A DNA stretch of 64,000 nt from assembly GCA_963838495.1 (NCBI GenBank), contig CAWIRC010000001.1:930001-994000 (forward strand), given 5' to 3'. Both the position numbers and the translations under genes were made by a program. Positions 47,418-58,316 of the stretch are shown here, one piece after another. The notes under the pieces are model-generated. The model made no database searches. It saw nothing but the letters and a program-made list of their open reading frames with translations, and had not been told where the DNA came from. Numbering within the stretch: position 1 is the stretch's first letter; every line of letters starts with the position of its first letter. The DNA comes from JBEKIK01 sp963838495 (GTDB taxonomy: Bacteria; Planctomycetota; Planctomycetia; Pirellulales; Thermoguttaceae).

Positions 47418-47888
47418 GACTGAATTATTTCAAAACAAATTACAATCTCATAATGATTCAATGAATTGCCGGTGTAATGTAGCAGATGCTACTATAGGTG
47501 TTGTCATTTTGTTGAACTACTCACTCGAAATCAGCAAACCGGCACATGGCGTGTTGGGTGGCATGCCCACGCTTGTCGTGGGCATGTTTTGCCGTGAAAA
47601 ACGACGCATGGCCACGCCAGCGTGGCCATGGCACCCGCTCTATTTATGATGGAAGTGCTCTAAATATCTCTGATATGTGGTTCATTGGGCCTACGGCACA
47701 CGGAGTGTGCCTGCTACATTTCGGCCCGTATTTATCTCCCATCTTTCCCAATTTATGACATCCCGAAAGTGCCGTCACAATCGTCAAATTCGGTCTAAAC
47801 CATATAGCCCTTAAAGACCGAAGCCAAAAGAGGCGTATCGCTGGAAATCTTCTTTTGACGGAGAAAATATTTAACAGGGGGGGAACCC
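47418..47888. repeat. Intergenic hairpin repeat cluster
   Basis: No gene. Three hairpins in a row: GCATGCCCACGCTTGTCGTG then GGCATG (47561-47586), CATGGCCACGCCAGCGTGGC then CATG (47607-47630), and GGCACACGGAGTGTGCC (47695-47711). They look like a composite dispersed repeat. Confidence 0.8.
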
Positions 47889-48389
47889 ATGTTTCGAGGC
47901 ATTTGCACGTTTATTGTTTTAGGCATATTGATTACTGCACCGGCTTGGGCACAAAAGCCGGGGGCGAAAAGCGAACCCCCGGCGCCTAGGATTGCCGCGG
48001 CTGAAAAACCGGGCGTTAAAACATTGCCGGCAACGCCCGCAGTCTCATCAAGCGAAATTAAAACGCCCATTACATCTGTTTCACCGGGCGAATTAAAGGC
48101 CACGCCGGAGATGTGGTTCTACGAACAGTACATGCAACAATACCAGGATCCGAAAATGGCGGTGCGGGCAAGGGCTGAATTCGAGGCCGATCAGCGACAG
48201 CGGCGCTTGGCCGCCATGCGCTGGTTCGGAATGTCGAACAGCCGGCCAAAAGCCTGCTGCGATCCCTTCCATAACGATTACTCGCCGGGCTGGTACTCGA
48301 ACAACTCCGCATATCCATACCGCTGGGAAGGAGTTGGGCCGACGTGGTATATCGCACGACCGGAGCCTATGACAGTTTACACCTACTAG
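47889..48389 (+). CDS. Secreted hypothetical protein
   Basis: 166 residues, signal peptide MFRGICTFIVLGILITAPAW. A Pro/Ala/Lys-rich linker follows, then a conserved-looking block PEMWFYEQYMQQYQDPKMAV and RARAEFEADQRQRRLAAMRW, and a Tyr/Trp-rich end with PYRWEGVGPTWY. It resembles a family of short planctomycete exported proteins of unknown role. GGGGGGGAAC before the start serves as ribosome site. A terminator follows at 48440. Confidence 0.8.
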   Translation: MFRGICTFIVLGILITAPAWAQKPGAKSEPPAPRIAAAEKPGVKTLPATPAVSSSEIKTPITSVSPGELKATPEMWFYEQYMQQYQDPKMAVRARAEFEADQRQRRLAAMRWFGMSNSRPKACCDPFHNDYSPGWYSNNSAYPYRWEGVGPTWYIARPEPMTVYTY

Positions 48390-48439
48390 AGCTATCAAGC
48401 GTCTGAACGCCGATCGCCAGGCGCTGCAAGATTGCATTT

Positions 48440-48488
48440 AAGGCCGGGGTCGCCTCGGGGAGAGTAGAGGTGATCTTGGCCTTTTTTT
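48440..48488 (+). terminator. Rho-independent terminator
   Basis: AAGGCC (48440-48445) pairs with GGCCTT (48478-48483); the inner GGTCGCCTC/GAGGTGATC pairing extends the stem. A seven-base T run follows at 48482-48488. It closes the 47889-48389 gene. Confidence 0.85.
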
Positions 48489-48551
48489 AAGATTCAGGGA
48501 TCAGGGTTCGGGGTTCAGGGTTGTAATGGAACAACTTTTAAATGCAAAGCG

Positions 48552-50335
48552 CTATTTTGGTTTTTTATAACCGGGAAGGTCTAGAATTTGTTGATGTATT
48601 TCCGTACGGATTTTTTGGAAGCGATAATCGGCAAAGGAGCCGTAATCATCGGTGAAATCCTTCCAGGAAATGCCTTCCTTGAGGTCTTTTATCTCCGGCA
48701 TAAAGTCGCGAATCTTGAATGAATCGGCCAATTTATCCAGGGGAATTTTACCGTCGCGGACCTGGTTGGCAAAGGTTACGCCCGCCAGTGCGGCCGAAAG
48801 GCCGACAAAGCTGAAACCATTTTCGCCCTGGGCGTCTTTTATTTCCTTGGCAATGCCGAGTTGTTCGGCGGCCAAGGGTCCCAATTGCACCGTGAGGGCA
48901 CAAGACAAGATAAAATGTTGCGCCAGGTCGTGGCGGCCTAAGATCGTCGCCCTGCCCAGCACCCCGAGGCGATTTTGTCTTTCGTAGTCGGATTCCACCT
49001 CCCGGGAAAACTGGCCCAGAGCGGGGAAATCGCGCCATAGTTTTTCATCATCCAGGGCGATGGCAATTCCCAACAAAAATGCTTTGGGGGCCACAGAGGG
49101 CGACTGTTTGGCCGCTTCGGCCGCGGCCCGGCTGACAAAATACTCGGTCATCCCATCGGCTTTCAGTTCCGTAGAGGCCCGGCAATTTATCTTGGCCGCA
49201 TTGACCACGGCCTGAATCACCTCATGCGTGGCAATGACCAACTCCGGCGGTTTGGGAGGCGGCAAGGCCGAAGGCGGCGGAGGTAAATTCAAAAGCGCGA
49301 TATACTCATCAGCCGCCGGATCATCGGGCAACTGCTTGCCCAAGGTTAGATAAATCCGGTTCAATTCCCGTCGCGTGTCCAAGGGCATAAAAGGGAAACC
49401 ATGATATGCATGCGCCCGCAACTCGTCGGCCACAATATTCATGGCCAGTGTGTTTAAGGAATCGAACCCGATGCGAAAGTTGAGTGAGTGAGACCGCCGG
49501 TCGCCCAACTGGGGCCGCATGACCGAATCCATATAGGCTGAATGCGAGGCGCCGAGATAATGTCCCATCTCGTGAACCAATATTTCCAATCGTTCGCTTT
49601 TTGTAACGTGCTGCGACCACTCGCGGATGAGGATGTAGGGATGCATCGGCCCGCGAGTCCCGCCCAAGTGCGTTATGCCGTGCGGAATCGAATACTGGCT
49701 TGTAAATCCTATGGCCAATTGCGCGGCGCGGGATTCACCTTGTTTTCAAACTCCACCAACGTCTTCTGGAAATCGGTGACGGCGTTGTCCGAGACCCAAG
49801 TGTCCACGGCCTTGGCTTCGAAACGAACGCCGCAATGACGCTCAAAAATTTCCGAGGCGGCCTCGATCCTTTCACGAAGTTCTTTTTCCCAAACTTTTTG
49901 CAAAGCCGGCTGATCGTCGTCGACCAGAATTTTCACGGGAATGGTAAAAATGTCATGGGCAATGTCACGGGCCGCGGGCTGGGGCAGCTTCGGGTCCTCG
50001 TCCGGCGCCGCCGGTATGGGATTCATCCGCAAATCCAGGGTTTTATCTGTCATTATAAAATGATTGATAGTGTTCACCTGGAGCTGATATTGCCGCGGTT
50101 TTCCCTCCGACTCGAAAGCAATACTAGTTTTGTCGGCAAGGGGAATTGGAATGACGTCGGCGCGTTCCAAAGTGTATTGCAGTTGCTTGCCGTCCGCGTA
50201 AGAGATCGAAAACCGCACGGGGACATTGGCATTGTTCCCCACTATCGCCACACCGGCTTGGCATGCAGAAGAACCCAGAGCAAGGATGAGGAATAACGCC
50301 GAAAAAAACGTCAGCCGTCTTAAAGAATAAAACAT
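48552..50335 (-). CDS. Secreted metzincin-like zinc protease (frameshifted)
   Basis: About 595 residues after correction. Start at ATG 50335 (MFYSLRRLTFFSALFLILAL), a signal peptide; an upstream ATG at 50389 is less likely. The first frame ends NPAPRNWP at about 49727; adding one base near 49731-49740 joins it to QLAIGFTSQYSIPHG. The catalytic motif HEMGHYLGASHS fits HExxHxxGxxH of matrixin-like metzincins, with a Met downstream (DSVMRPQL, the Met-turn) as expected. The N-terminal half probably contains a prodomain or beta-domain. The C-terminal 250 residues after PPPPSALPPPKPPEL are helical and of unknown role. The protein is exported; its target is not known. Confidence 0.82.
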
Positions 50336-50514
50336 GTGCAAAAAAAGCCGGCCATCTGAATCATGATGCAGGAAACCTATCATAACCACATTCTATTGCC
50401 CCCGGGCAGGCTCGGCTAGTAAAAAAACATGTTTACAAGCGCGAAACGCACGCAAATGCCGAGAAACTGAGATTTCGGCATCGGCGTGCGTATGTATGTA
50501 TTCCGGCTTGGATT

Positions 50515-51153
50515 TTAGACCAATTCCTTGCGTACCGCCCAAACCGCGGCTTGGGTACGGTCGGTGACCCCGATTTTTCGCAGTATATGCTGCACATGCT
50601 CTTTGACCGTCTCATAGCTGATGTGCAACGTTTGCGCGATTTCCTTGTTCGTCAGTCCATAGGCCAATTGCCGCAGAACTTCGCTTTCCCTCTGGGTCAA
50701 GGGAACTTCCACGTCGGCGGTCAGGCGTGGAGTGGCCAACGCGCCCGTCACGCGGCGGAGCTCCTCCCGCGTCCACGCGCTCTCACCCGCCGCTGCCGAC
50801 CGAATGGCAGCCAACAGTTCTTCGCGCGTGCATCCTTTCAACACGTACCCGCTTGCACCCAGCGCCACGGCGCGGGCAATATAGGTGGGATTGTCGAAGG
50901 TGGAAAGGATGAGCACCGGCATGTCGGGTTTGTCAAGTTTTATTCGTCCCAAAGCCGTAAGCCCGTCGCCGTCGGGCATGCGGATGTCCAAAAGAACAAC
51001 GTCCACTTCGTTTTCCAAGGCGAACTTGACGGCCTCGGCTCCGGTGGCCACTTCGCCCACGACTTTTACCTCAGTGCCGGCTACCAACGTTTTTAGTCCG
51101 CTACGGACTACCTCGTGGTCGTCGGCAATGAGCAATCTGATTTTGTTAGTCAT
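50515..51153 (-). CDS. NarL/FixJ-type response regulator
   Basis: 212 residues. Receiver: IRLLIADDHEVVRSGLKTLV (acidic pocket), phospho-Asp in VDVVLLDIRMPDGDG, Lys in SGYVLKGCTREEL. HTH: LTQRESEVLRQLAYGLTNKE and IAQTLHISYETVKEHVQHIL. It lies 45 bases downstream of a HisKA_3 kinase on the same strand, forming a two-component pair. Targets unknown. Confidence 0.95.
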   Translation of the reverse strand: MTNKIRLLIADDHEVVRSGLKTLVAGTEVKVVGEVATGAEAVKFALENEVDVVLLDIRMPDGDGLTALGRIKLDKPDMPVLILSTFDNPTYIARAVALGASGYVLKGCTREELLAAIRSAAAGESAWTREELRRVTGALATPRLTADVEVPLTQRESEVLRQLAYGLTNKEIAQTLHISYETVKEHVQHILRKIGVTDRTQAAVWAVRKELV

Positions 51154-51198
51154 GTTTTACTCCAAAAACCAATTGCGCGTAATAATATTTTTTAAGGG

Positions 51199-51972
51199 CT
51201 ACGCCGTGGGCAAATCGACGCTTATATGCGTGCCTTTGCCCGGGGCGCTATCGATGACCGCCCGTCCGCGCATCAACCGGGCGCGCTCCCTTATGCCCTG
51301 CAAACCAAAACGATCTTCACTAACACCAGATGGGTCGAATCCAATCCCCCAATCTTGTATTTCCACATTAATCCAATCGCCTTTCTGCGTGAGGCGGACT
51401 TTCGCCCTGTTGGCTCGGCTATGGCGTTGAATATTGTTAATCGCCTGTTGCACGATGCGATAAATCGTAGCCTCCAATAGCGGCTCGAAACGCTCGGATT
51501 GCACTTTTGCGCTGAAGTCAATTGTGAGCCCGTCTTTGGGCAAATTCTCGATCAGATAGGAAATTGCCGAGACCACGCCCATTTCCTCCAAAATTGGCGA
51601 GCGTAATCCGCTGATGAGCTGCCGGGCTTCGTCCACTGCCTTTTGCATTAAGCGGCTGGCTTCTTTAATATGTTCCTGCACTTCGCCTGCCGGCAATTCG
51701 CCGCTTTTAATCAAATAACTCAACAACATCTGCGACGCAGTAATATATTGGACCAATCCGTCATGAAGCTCATAAGCGATGAGTTGACGGTCGCGTTCGT
51801 GAAAACGCAACATATGTTTCAGCAGCAATTCTTCTTCGCGCGGTTTTTCGTTGCGGTTTTTCCCGATCTCGCTGGCGATATTCGACGATCTCGAACACGT
51901 TTTCATCGAATCATCCAGGATGGATTGCTGGGAATATTGTTTCATGGTCAAGGACTGGTTTTGCATTTTCAA
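51199..51972 (-). CDS. HisKA_3 histidine kinase (cytosolic)
   Basis: 257 residues. H box ERDRQLIAYELHDGLVQYIT with the phospho-His, a dimerisation helix, then the HATPase: IVQQAINNIQRHSRANRAKV (N box), VEIQDWGIGFDP (G1) and DRFGLQGIRERARLMRG. No membrane helix or recognised sensor domain; the first 40 residues are Ser/Gln/Lys-rich. A start at 51945 (MKQYSQQS) is possible. It is probably co-transcribed with the NarL-type regulator. Confidence 0.93.
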   Translation of the reverse strand: MKMQNQSLTMKQYSQQSILDDSMKTCSRSSNIASEIGKNRNEKPREEELLLKHMLRFHERDRQLIAYELHDGLVQYITASQMLLSYLIKSGELPAGEVQEHIKEASRLMQKAVDEARQLISGLRSPILEEMGVVSAISYLIENLPKDGLTIDFSAKVQSERFEPLLEATIYRIVQQAINNIQRHSRANRAKVRLTQKGDWINVEIQDWGIGFDPSGVSEDRFGLQGIRERARLMRGRAVIDSAPGKGTHISVDLPTA

Positions 51973-52565
51973 AAAGCTTAATTGCTTTATTGACGCCTAT
52001 GTGGATTAACAGCTTAACTCTTGGATTTAGTCTTGCCAGTAGGGGGTTCTTAATTATTCTCTCGGTTGCCCCCCTCGGTGATTAAGAAGGGCTACTACCT
52101 GATATCATAGCAGAGTTTTCACTTGGGGGGAGGGCTCCATAGAAATTTTGGGGGAAAAATCCCAACTTTTGACTGCCGTTCTCTTTTTATTTACAGGCTT
52201 ATTGCAGTTTTTCAAGTTATTACCCCCCACTTATGGCGGGTAAATAAGATCAAAATTATCCGAAAAAACTTGGGACAATGCCCTGTATTTCCAATGAATC
52301 AATTCAATTAACTTAATGAATTGCTAGTTAAATGAATTGCTAGTTACAAAATGACATTTTACCCAACTCGTGCCGGGTGTAAATGCCCCACAACCTGTTT
52401 ACAAAGATTTTTGCTAACGGCTGATTTTTGGTCAATCGTGGCTTTGACGGCAAAACGAATTACGATTTGCGCAGCGCAAGAAAAAACCGGACGGAGGATA
52501 GCGCCCGCCGGTAGTATAAAAAAAGAAATTTTATATTAACAATTGCGTTTTTCTAAGGAAAAGAG
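51973..52565. other. Intergenic region with a small tandem duplication
   Basis: No convincing gene. It contains a perfect tandem duplication of the 16-mer AATGAATTGCTAGTTA (52315-52330 and 52331-52346) and otherwise AT-rich sequence with runs of G and T. A hydrophobic frame at 52123-52311 has no ribosome site and I do not call it. Confidence 0.5.
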
Positions 52566-52637
52566 AGGCGCCGGTGGGAGTCGGACCCACGATGGCGGAT
52601 TTGCAATCCGCTGCCTTAGCCACTTGGCTACGGCGCC
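52566..52637 (-). tRNA. tRNA-Cys (GCA)
   Basis: 72 nt. Acceptor stem GGCGCCG (52637 down to 52631) pairs with CGGCGCC; the discriminator is U, as in Cys tRNAs. The anticodon loop TTGCAAA gives GCA. D-arm, T-arm (TGGGTCCGACTCCCA) and anticodon stem all fold. CCA is not encoded. Confidence 0.95.
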
Positions 52638-52970
52638 TTGTCCCAAACTGTATCAATCAACAAGTCGGCTGACAAGTCCTGATAACCTTATCTTGATTTT
52701 CAGTTTTAAGGGAAAGATTGTTTTAAGCAACTTTGAATAAGAAATCTAACCCCAAATGGAGATAATAAGGTACTAATTTAAATAAAACTACTCAATTTTA
52801 CTTTGCGCATTTAGTTTATTTTACCTATTTATCTAAAACAATAACAAATTACTGTATCTTTCAGTTCTGATCAAGTTTATTTGTCTCTTGGCACGATCTG
52901 TAATACACATACTTATGTATAAATCTTTTCTTTATCACTGATAATTCCCAAATAATTGGACACCAAGAAT
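52638..52970. other. AT-rich intergenic region
   Basis: Upstream of tRNA-Cys on one side and of the small gene at 52971 on the other. Strongly AT-rich; no feature recognised beyond possible promoters. Confidence 0.5.
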
Positions 52971-53321
52971 ATGAACTCAGCAATTAAGTTCTGTATCAAA
53001 CTAGTATCTACTCGGCTCAATTCACAGAGAATTGAGAACATAGCAATTGATGTTGCCAACCAATGCCGCACCGCTGTAACGCAACAAATAATCAGCAAAT
53101 CCAAGATCCTGCCGCCCAAACAAATGCGCGGGTACATCAGAGCTTATGTAACTTGTTTTTTAGAATCTATTATCGATAAGCATAACGATATCAAAAATCT
53201 CGATCCCAGCCGGTATTCCAAGGTCGCTTACCTGGCAAAGGAATTTTTAATCGAGTTGGTTATGGACGATATGGGATCAACGCCCCCCGCAGTTGTGGCA
53301 GATATTGCCGCCGCGGCCTAA
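52971..53321 (+). CDS. Small hypothetical protein
   Basis: 116 residues from ATG 52971 (a TTG at 52956 would add five). Mostly helical: FCIKLVSTRLNSQRIENIAI, IRAYVTCFLESIIDKHNDIK, VAYLAKEFLIELVMDDMGST. No signal peptide or known domain. Its base composition fits coding in this frame better than the overlapping minus-strand frame at 52913-53137. A terminator follows at 53370. Confidence 0.6.
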   Translation: MNSAIKFCIKLVSTRLNSQRIENIAIDVANQCRTAVTQQIISKSKILPPKQMRGYIRAYVTCFLESIIDKHNDIKNLDPSRYSKVAYLAKEFLIELVMDDMGSTPPAVVADIAAAA

Positions 53322-53369
53322 ACCAGCCTTGATAATAGATGCTCTATAGACACTGCGTTTGACCTTTTC

Positions 53370-53405
53370 AAAGCCCCGGGATTTGCAGCTCGAGGGCTTT
53401 TTTTA
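53370..53405 (+). terminator. Rho-independent terminator
   Basis: AAAGCCC (53370-53376) pairs with GGGCTTT (53394-53400), followed by a T run to 53404. It ends the small gene at 52971-53321. Confidence 0.75.
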
Positions 53406-53494
53406 TTTCTTGAGCTCATTGCTTTATGGCGTTTTGCCCGTTAAAATCGCATTTTATCGATTTTTGGCCAAAAAACTGTACGCATTTTTTAAAA

Positions 53495-54364
53495 ATGACC
53501 GTTGAACTCACGCCCAAATACGACTACCTGGTTGGCATTGATTCCGATGGTTGCGCGTTTGACACCATGGAACTTAAGCACAAGGAATGCTTCATACCGA
53601 ACATTATCAACTATTGGGAATTGCAGGGGGTGAGCAAATATGCCCGCGAGGCGGCTGAATTTGTAAATCTCTATTCCAAAAGTCGGGGCGTCAATCGTTT
53701 TCCCGCGTTAATCGAGACACTGGAATGGCTGCAAAAACGGCCCGAGGTTAAAGCCCGGGGCGTAAAAATTCGCGTTCCACTATCTCTTGAGATTTGGATT
53801 AAGAAAGAAACCAAGTTGGGCAATCCGGCCTTGGAAAAAGAGGTGCAAAAAAACGGCGATCCGGATTTGAAACTGGCCCTGGAATGGTCCAAGGCCGTCA
53901 ACAGGTCGATAGAGAACATGGTCCGGCACGTGCCGCCGTTTCCTTATGTCCGCGAAAGCCTCAAAAAACTCCATCATAAGACCGACATCCTCGTGGTCTC
54001 TGCCACGCCCCACGAGGCCCTGAAGCGGGAATGGGAAGAACATGATCTGACGCAGTACGTGGCGACAATTTGCGGGCAAGAGATAGGGACCAAGAAAGAA
54101 ATGCTCGCCGCGGCGGCAAAATATCCGGCCGGCCATACGCTGATGATCGGCGACGCGCTGGGCGACTACCACGCGGCCACAGCCAACAAAACTCTATTCT
54201 TCCCTATCAATCCCGGCGCGGAAGAAGCCAGTTGGAAACGATTGTTCGATGAAGGCATAGATCGCTTTCTCTCCGGCAATTTCACCGACGACTACCAAGA
54301 ACAACTTTTAGCGGAATTCAACACCTTCCTGCCTGAACGGCCGCCGTGGCCGATGGAAAAGTAA
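53495..54364 (+). CDS. HAD-superfamily hydrolase
   Basis: 289 residues from ATG 53495 (MTVELTPKYDYLVGIDSDGC), preferred because the earlier start at 53426 adds a stretch unlike the family. Motif I is GIDSDGCAFDT, motif II ILVVSATPHEALKREW, and motif III/IV TLMIGDALGDYHAA. Its middle carries a large helical cap (KHKECFIPNIINYWELQGVS). It is followed 72 bases later by a 6-phosphogluconate dehydrogenase gene and then an SDR gene. A sugar-phosphate substrate is therefore plausible but not shown. Confidence 0.85.
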   Translation: MTVELTPKYDYLVGIDSDGCAFDTMELKHKECFIPNIINYWELQGVSKYAREAAEFVNLYSKSRGVNRFPALIETLEWLQKRPEVKARGVKIRVPLSLEIWIKKETKLGNPALEKEVQKNGDPDLKLALEWSKAVNRSIENMVRHVPPFPYVRESLKKLHHKTDILVVSATPHEALKREWEEHDLTQYVATICGQEIGTKKEMLAAAAKYPAGHTLMIGDALGDYHAATANKTLFFPINPGAEEASWKRLFDEGIDRFLSGNFTDDYQEQLLAEFNTFLPERPPWPMEK

Positions 54365-54436
54365 ATACTGAATAAAAAAACCGTATACTGTGAACTGATT
54401 ACTAATAACCTTCTGATCCCTAACCCCTGACCCACT

Positions 54437-55873
<1,437 letters not shown>

Positions 55874-55987
55874 AGCATTTTCGTTTAGCCCGGTTGCTTG
55901 TAACCGGTCGATCAACTTGATATCTCCGGGCACAAGTGCCCGGGCTAAACCTGACCGATAAACCCTTTTTGTAATGGATGAAAAACC

Positions 55988-56770
55988 ATGTCCTCTGAAT
56001 ATCTTGAACAACTGTTTGGACTCTCCGACCAAACGGCGGTGGTAATCGGTGGTGCCGGAGTGCTGGGTGGGGCTTTATGCGCGGGCTTGGCCCAGGCCGG
56101 CGCCAAGGTGATTGTCGCAGACGTGTTCGACGACCCTTGCAAGGCTCGCGTGGCCGAATTGAAAAAACTCGGCGGCAAGGCCGACTATTGCCTGGTCAAC
56201 GTCACCTCGCGCCAATCCATCGAAAAACTGTTGGCCAAGTCCGTCGAGTTGGCCAGCCGCGTGCATATCCTCGTGAATTGCGCGGGCGTGAACGCCGGAA
56301 CCAATTTTCTCGACGCCACGGATGCCGATTGGGACCGCATTTTGACGATTAACCTTCGCGGCGTTTTCCAGGCCTGCCAGGTCTTCGGCCGGCACATGGT
56401 CGAACAAGGCGGCGGCTCGATCGTCAACATCGGCAGCGTGACTTCGCACCTGCCGCTGTCGCGGGTTTTCGCCTACGGGGCTTCAAAGGCGGGCGTATTG
56501 AACCTGTCGCGAAACATCGCCCACGATTTCGCCCAAAAGGGCGTGCGCGTGAACGTCATCTGCCCGGGCTTCTTCCCCGCCGAGCAAAACCGCAAACTGC
56601 TCACCAAAGAACGCGTGGAAAGCATCATGAACCATACGCCCATGAAGCGTTATGGCGAGCCCGAGGAACTAATCGGCGCATTGCTGCTTTTGGTTTCGCC
56701 CAAGGCCGCCAGTTTCATCACCGGCGCTCCGATCAACGTCGACGGCGGATTTACCGGCGTGTGGTTGTAA
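55988..56770 (+). CDS. SDR-family oxidoreductase (gluconate/mannonate dehydrogenase-like)
   Basis: 260 residues. Cofactor site TAVVIGGAGVLGGALCAGLA, VNCAGVNAGTNF (NAG equivalent), catalytic Ser-Tyr-Lys in IVNIGSVTSHLPL and FAYGASKAGVLNLSRNIAHD, and the closing ASFITGAPINVDGGFTGVWL. The closest general resemblance is to sugar-acid dehydrogenases such as gluconate 5-dehydrogenase and fructuronate/mannonate reductases. The position after gnd supports hexonate metabolism, but the substrate is inferred. Confidence 0.9.
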   Translation: MSSEYLEQLFGLSDQTAVVIGGAGVLGGALCAGLAQAGAKVIVADVFDDPCKARVAELKKLGGKADYCLVNVTSRQSIEKLLAKSVELASRVHILVNCAGVNAGTNFLDATDADWDRILTINLRGVFQACQVFGRHMVEQGGGSIVNIGSVTSHLPLSRVFAYGASKAGVLNLSRNIAHDFAQKGVRVNVICPGFFPAEQNRKLLTKERVESIMNHTPMKRYGEPEELIGALLLLVSPKAASFITGAPINVDGGFTGVWL

Positions 56771-56883
56771 AACTATGTCATCTCTCCGGGCACCGACCGA
56801 AGGTTGGTCGTAAGAGGGCTAGGGTGAGGGTGATTATAGCCAAAATAGTTGACTAACCAGAAAATTGAGTAGATAATATTTAT

Positions 56884-57069
56884 ATGAGCATTATCGACTC
56901 GACTATCGAACTTGGAGAGGCAGTTCGCTTTGCACTCACGCACAAGGCAGATCCTGCTGTTTTGAAGCACATCGAAGAGGAATCCGCTCGCATCCGCGAG
57001 GAACTTCGGAAAAAACACGGTTTGACGAACGTCGCTGCCGAACTCATTCGGGAAGTCCATGAAGAATGA
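56884..57069 (+). CDS. Small antitoxin-like protein with truncated toxin start
   Basis: 61 residues, charged and helical (LKHIEEESARIREELRKKHG, TNVAAELIREVHEE), like many VapB-type antitoxin tails, though no family is certain. Its stop overlaps an ATG at 57066 that starts MKYILDVPKR and then stops. MKYxLD is how PIN toxins begin, so the toxin gene seems to have been lost after ten codons. There is no clear ribosome site for the 61-residue protein. It is probably an orphan remnant. Confidence 0.45.
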   Translation: MSIIDSTIELGEAVRFALTHKADPAVLKHIEEESARIREELRKKHGLTNVAAELIREVHEE

Positions 57070-57153
57070 AGTACATTCTGGACGTACCAAAGCGATGACA
57101 ATGCTGATAGCACACAATTTCGTCTCGTCTCCGCGCTACCACCCATACAATAA

Positions 57154-57735
57154 TTAAAAATGCCGCATATTTCTCTTTTCAATATGCGCATGATAATTCC
57201 CGGAGTCCGGAGCCCAATCAAACCAGATAGCAGATTCTGCTTGACATAAGTCTTTTCGTACAATTTCTGGCACTGTAAGTTTGATTGAGGAAAGTTTGGT
57301 TTGAGTTTTGTGCCCAACCAATGTAGCAAAGATGCAAATCTCATAATCCCCAGGTTCAAAAGGAAAAAAATCAATATTATTTGGCGGGTTGAAGTGATGG
57401 TTTGCTGCAACTCCCGTTTCCCCAACAAACAACCCACTGCCACGAGATAACTTTTCATCTCCGTGGCCCCAAACATTGAAGATTTGTCGCGTTTCCCCAC
57501 AATGGACAATAATAAACATATTTTCAACGATCTGTCCTCGTTTTCCTGTAGCGTATAGAAGAGAGCGGATAAATATCTTCGCCTTTGGCTTATCTCCCAC
57601 AAGGTCGTAACAAAAAGCAATAAACGCGGGTTTCGTCATGTGTACCATACCGCGCCTAAAAAATGTGAGCCACACTGTACCTAAAGATACGACCAATGCC
57701 AGACAAGAAATTGAGAAACTAAACAATGGGGACAT
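57154..57735 (-). CDS. Hypothetical single-pass membrane protein
   Basis: About 193 residues from ATG 57735 (GAGGG nine bases upstream; the ATG at 57744 is too close to it). One N-terminal helix, FSISCLALVVSLGTVWLTFF, then a beta-rich domain (AFIAFCYDLVGDKPKAKIFI, GDYEICIFATLVGHKTQTKL). AT-richer than its neighbours and placed among toxin-antitoxin remnants, which suggests an accessory region. Not recognised. Confidence 0.7.
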   Translation of the reverse strand: MSPLFSFSISCLALVVSLGTVWLTFFRRGMVHMTKPAFIAFCYDLVGDKPKAKIFIRSLLYATGKRGQIVENMFIIVHCGETRQIFNVWGHGDEKLSRGSGLFVGETGVAANHHFNPPNNIDFFPFEPGDYEICIFATLVGHKTQTKLSSIKLTVPEIVRKDLCQAESAIWFDWAPDSGNYHAHIEKRNMRHF

Positions 57736-57774
57736 ATGTGTCATCCCTCAAATGGCTAACTTATTGTTTTCATG

Positions 57775-57985
57775 TTATCGCTGTTTCCAGTAACCGGGCC
57801 GCCGTTTTGCGTGAGCGATGGCCACGACTACAATGCGTTTCTCAACGACCCGGAAAATAATGCGAAAAGGAAACCGCCGTACTGAGCACTCTCGATGCAC
57901 ATTCTCTATCTCAGCAAATCGCTGTGGATTGGCGGTAATTACAGTCAGTGCTGCGTCATCCGGGAAGATAGTCAACAGGTAACAT
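57775..57985 (-). pseudogene. Decayed ParE/RelE-type toxin
   Basis: The C-terminal half is a good ParE: ITANPQRFAEIENVHRECSV, RRFPFRIIFRVVEKRIVVVA and HAKRRPGYW. A likely start, ATG 57985, gives MLPVDYLPG and then a stop. The two parts are in different frames, and about 15-20 residues of the helical hairpin are missing. The antitoxin gene ends just upstream. The toxin is probably inactive. Confidence 0.7.
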
Positions 57986-57994
57986 CCGGCACCG

Positions 57995-58225
57995 TTAATT
58001 CTGAACGCGATGCAATGCGTCGGCCCTAATCTGCTCCCAAGGCGTCGCTTGAACCAAATCGGCGTCAAATTCGGCCGAGCGCCGTTGAATTTCTGCAATC
58101 CACTCGTCGGTTAGAGGTGGCAGGCAGTCAGCAGGCAAGGTGTCCCATAGGGCTTCTATCAACTGGATACGGTCGACCACCGGCAAAAGATTTGCTTCGG
58201 CAAGCAATGTTTCGTAATTAGACAT
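57995..58225 (-). CDS. Addiction-module antitoxin component (ParD-like)
   Basis: 76 residues from ATG 58225, with GGAGGTG upstream. MSNYETLLAEANLLPVVDRI and QLIEALWDTLP fit the short addiction-module component family (TIGR02574), with LTDEWIAEIQRRSAEFDADL and TPWEQIRADALHRVQ at the end. It is intact while the neighbouring toxin has decayed, as expected if the toxin was lost first. Confidence 0.85.
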   Translation of the reverse strand: MSNYETLLAEANLLPVVDRIQLIEALWDTLPADCLPPLTDEWIAEIQRRSAEFDADLVQATPWEQIRADALHRVQN

Positions 58226-58316
58226 GGCAACACCTCCATTACTATTATAATACCCCATGCCGTGCGGGAATTCAATCCATGTTGACTAACTGTGCAATTC
58301 GGGTGAATATATCTCT

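Noticed and set aside
52913..53137. Minus-strand gene opposite the 52971-53321 gene
   Set aside because: It overlaps the better-supported plus-strand frame, which has a terminator behind it, and looks like a shadow.
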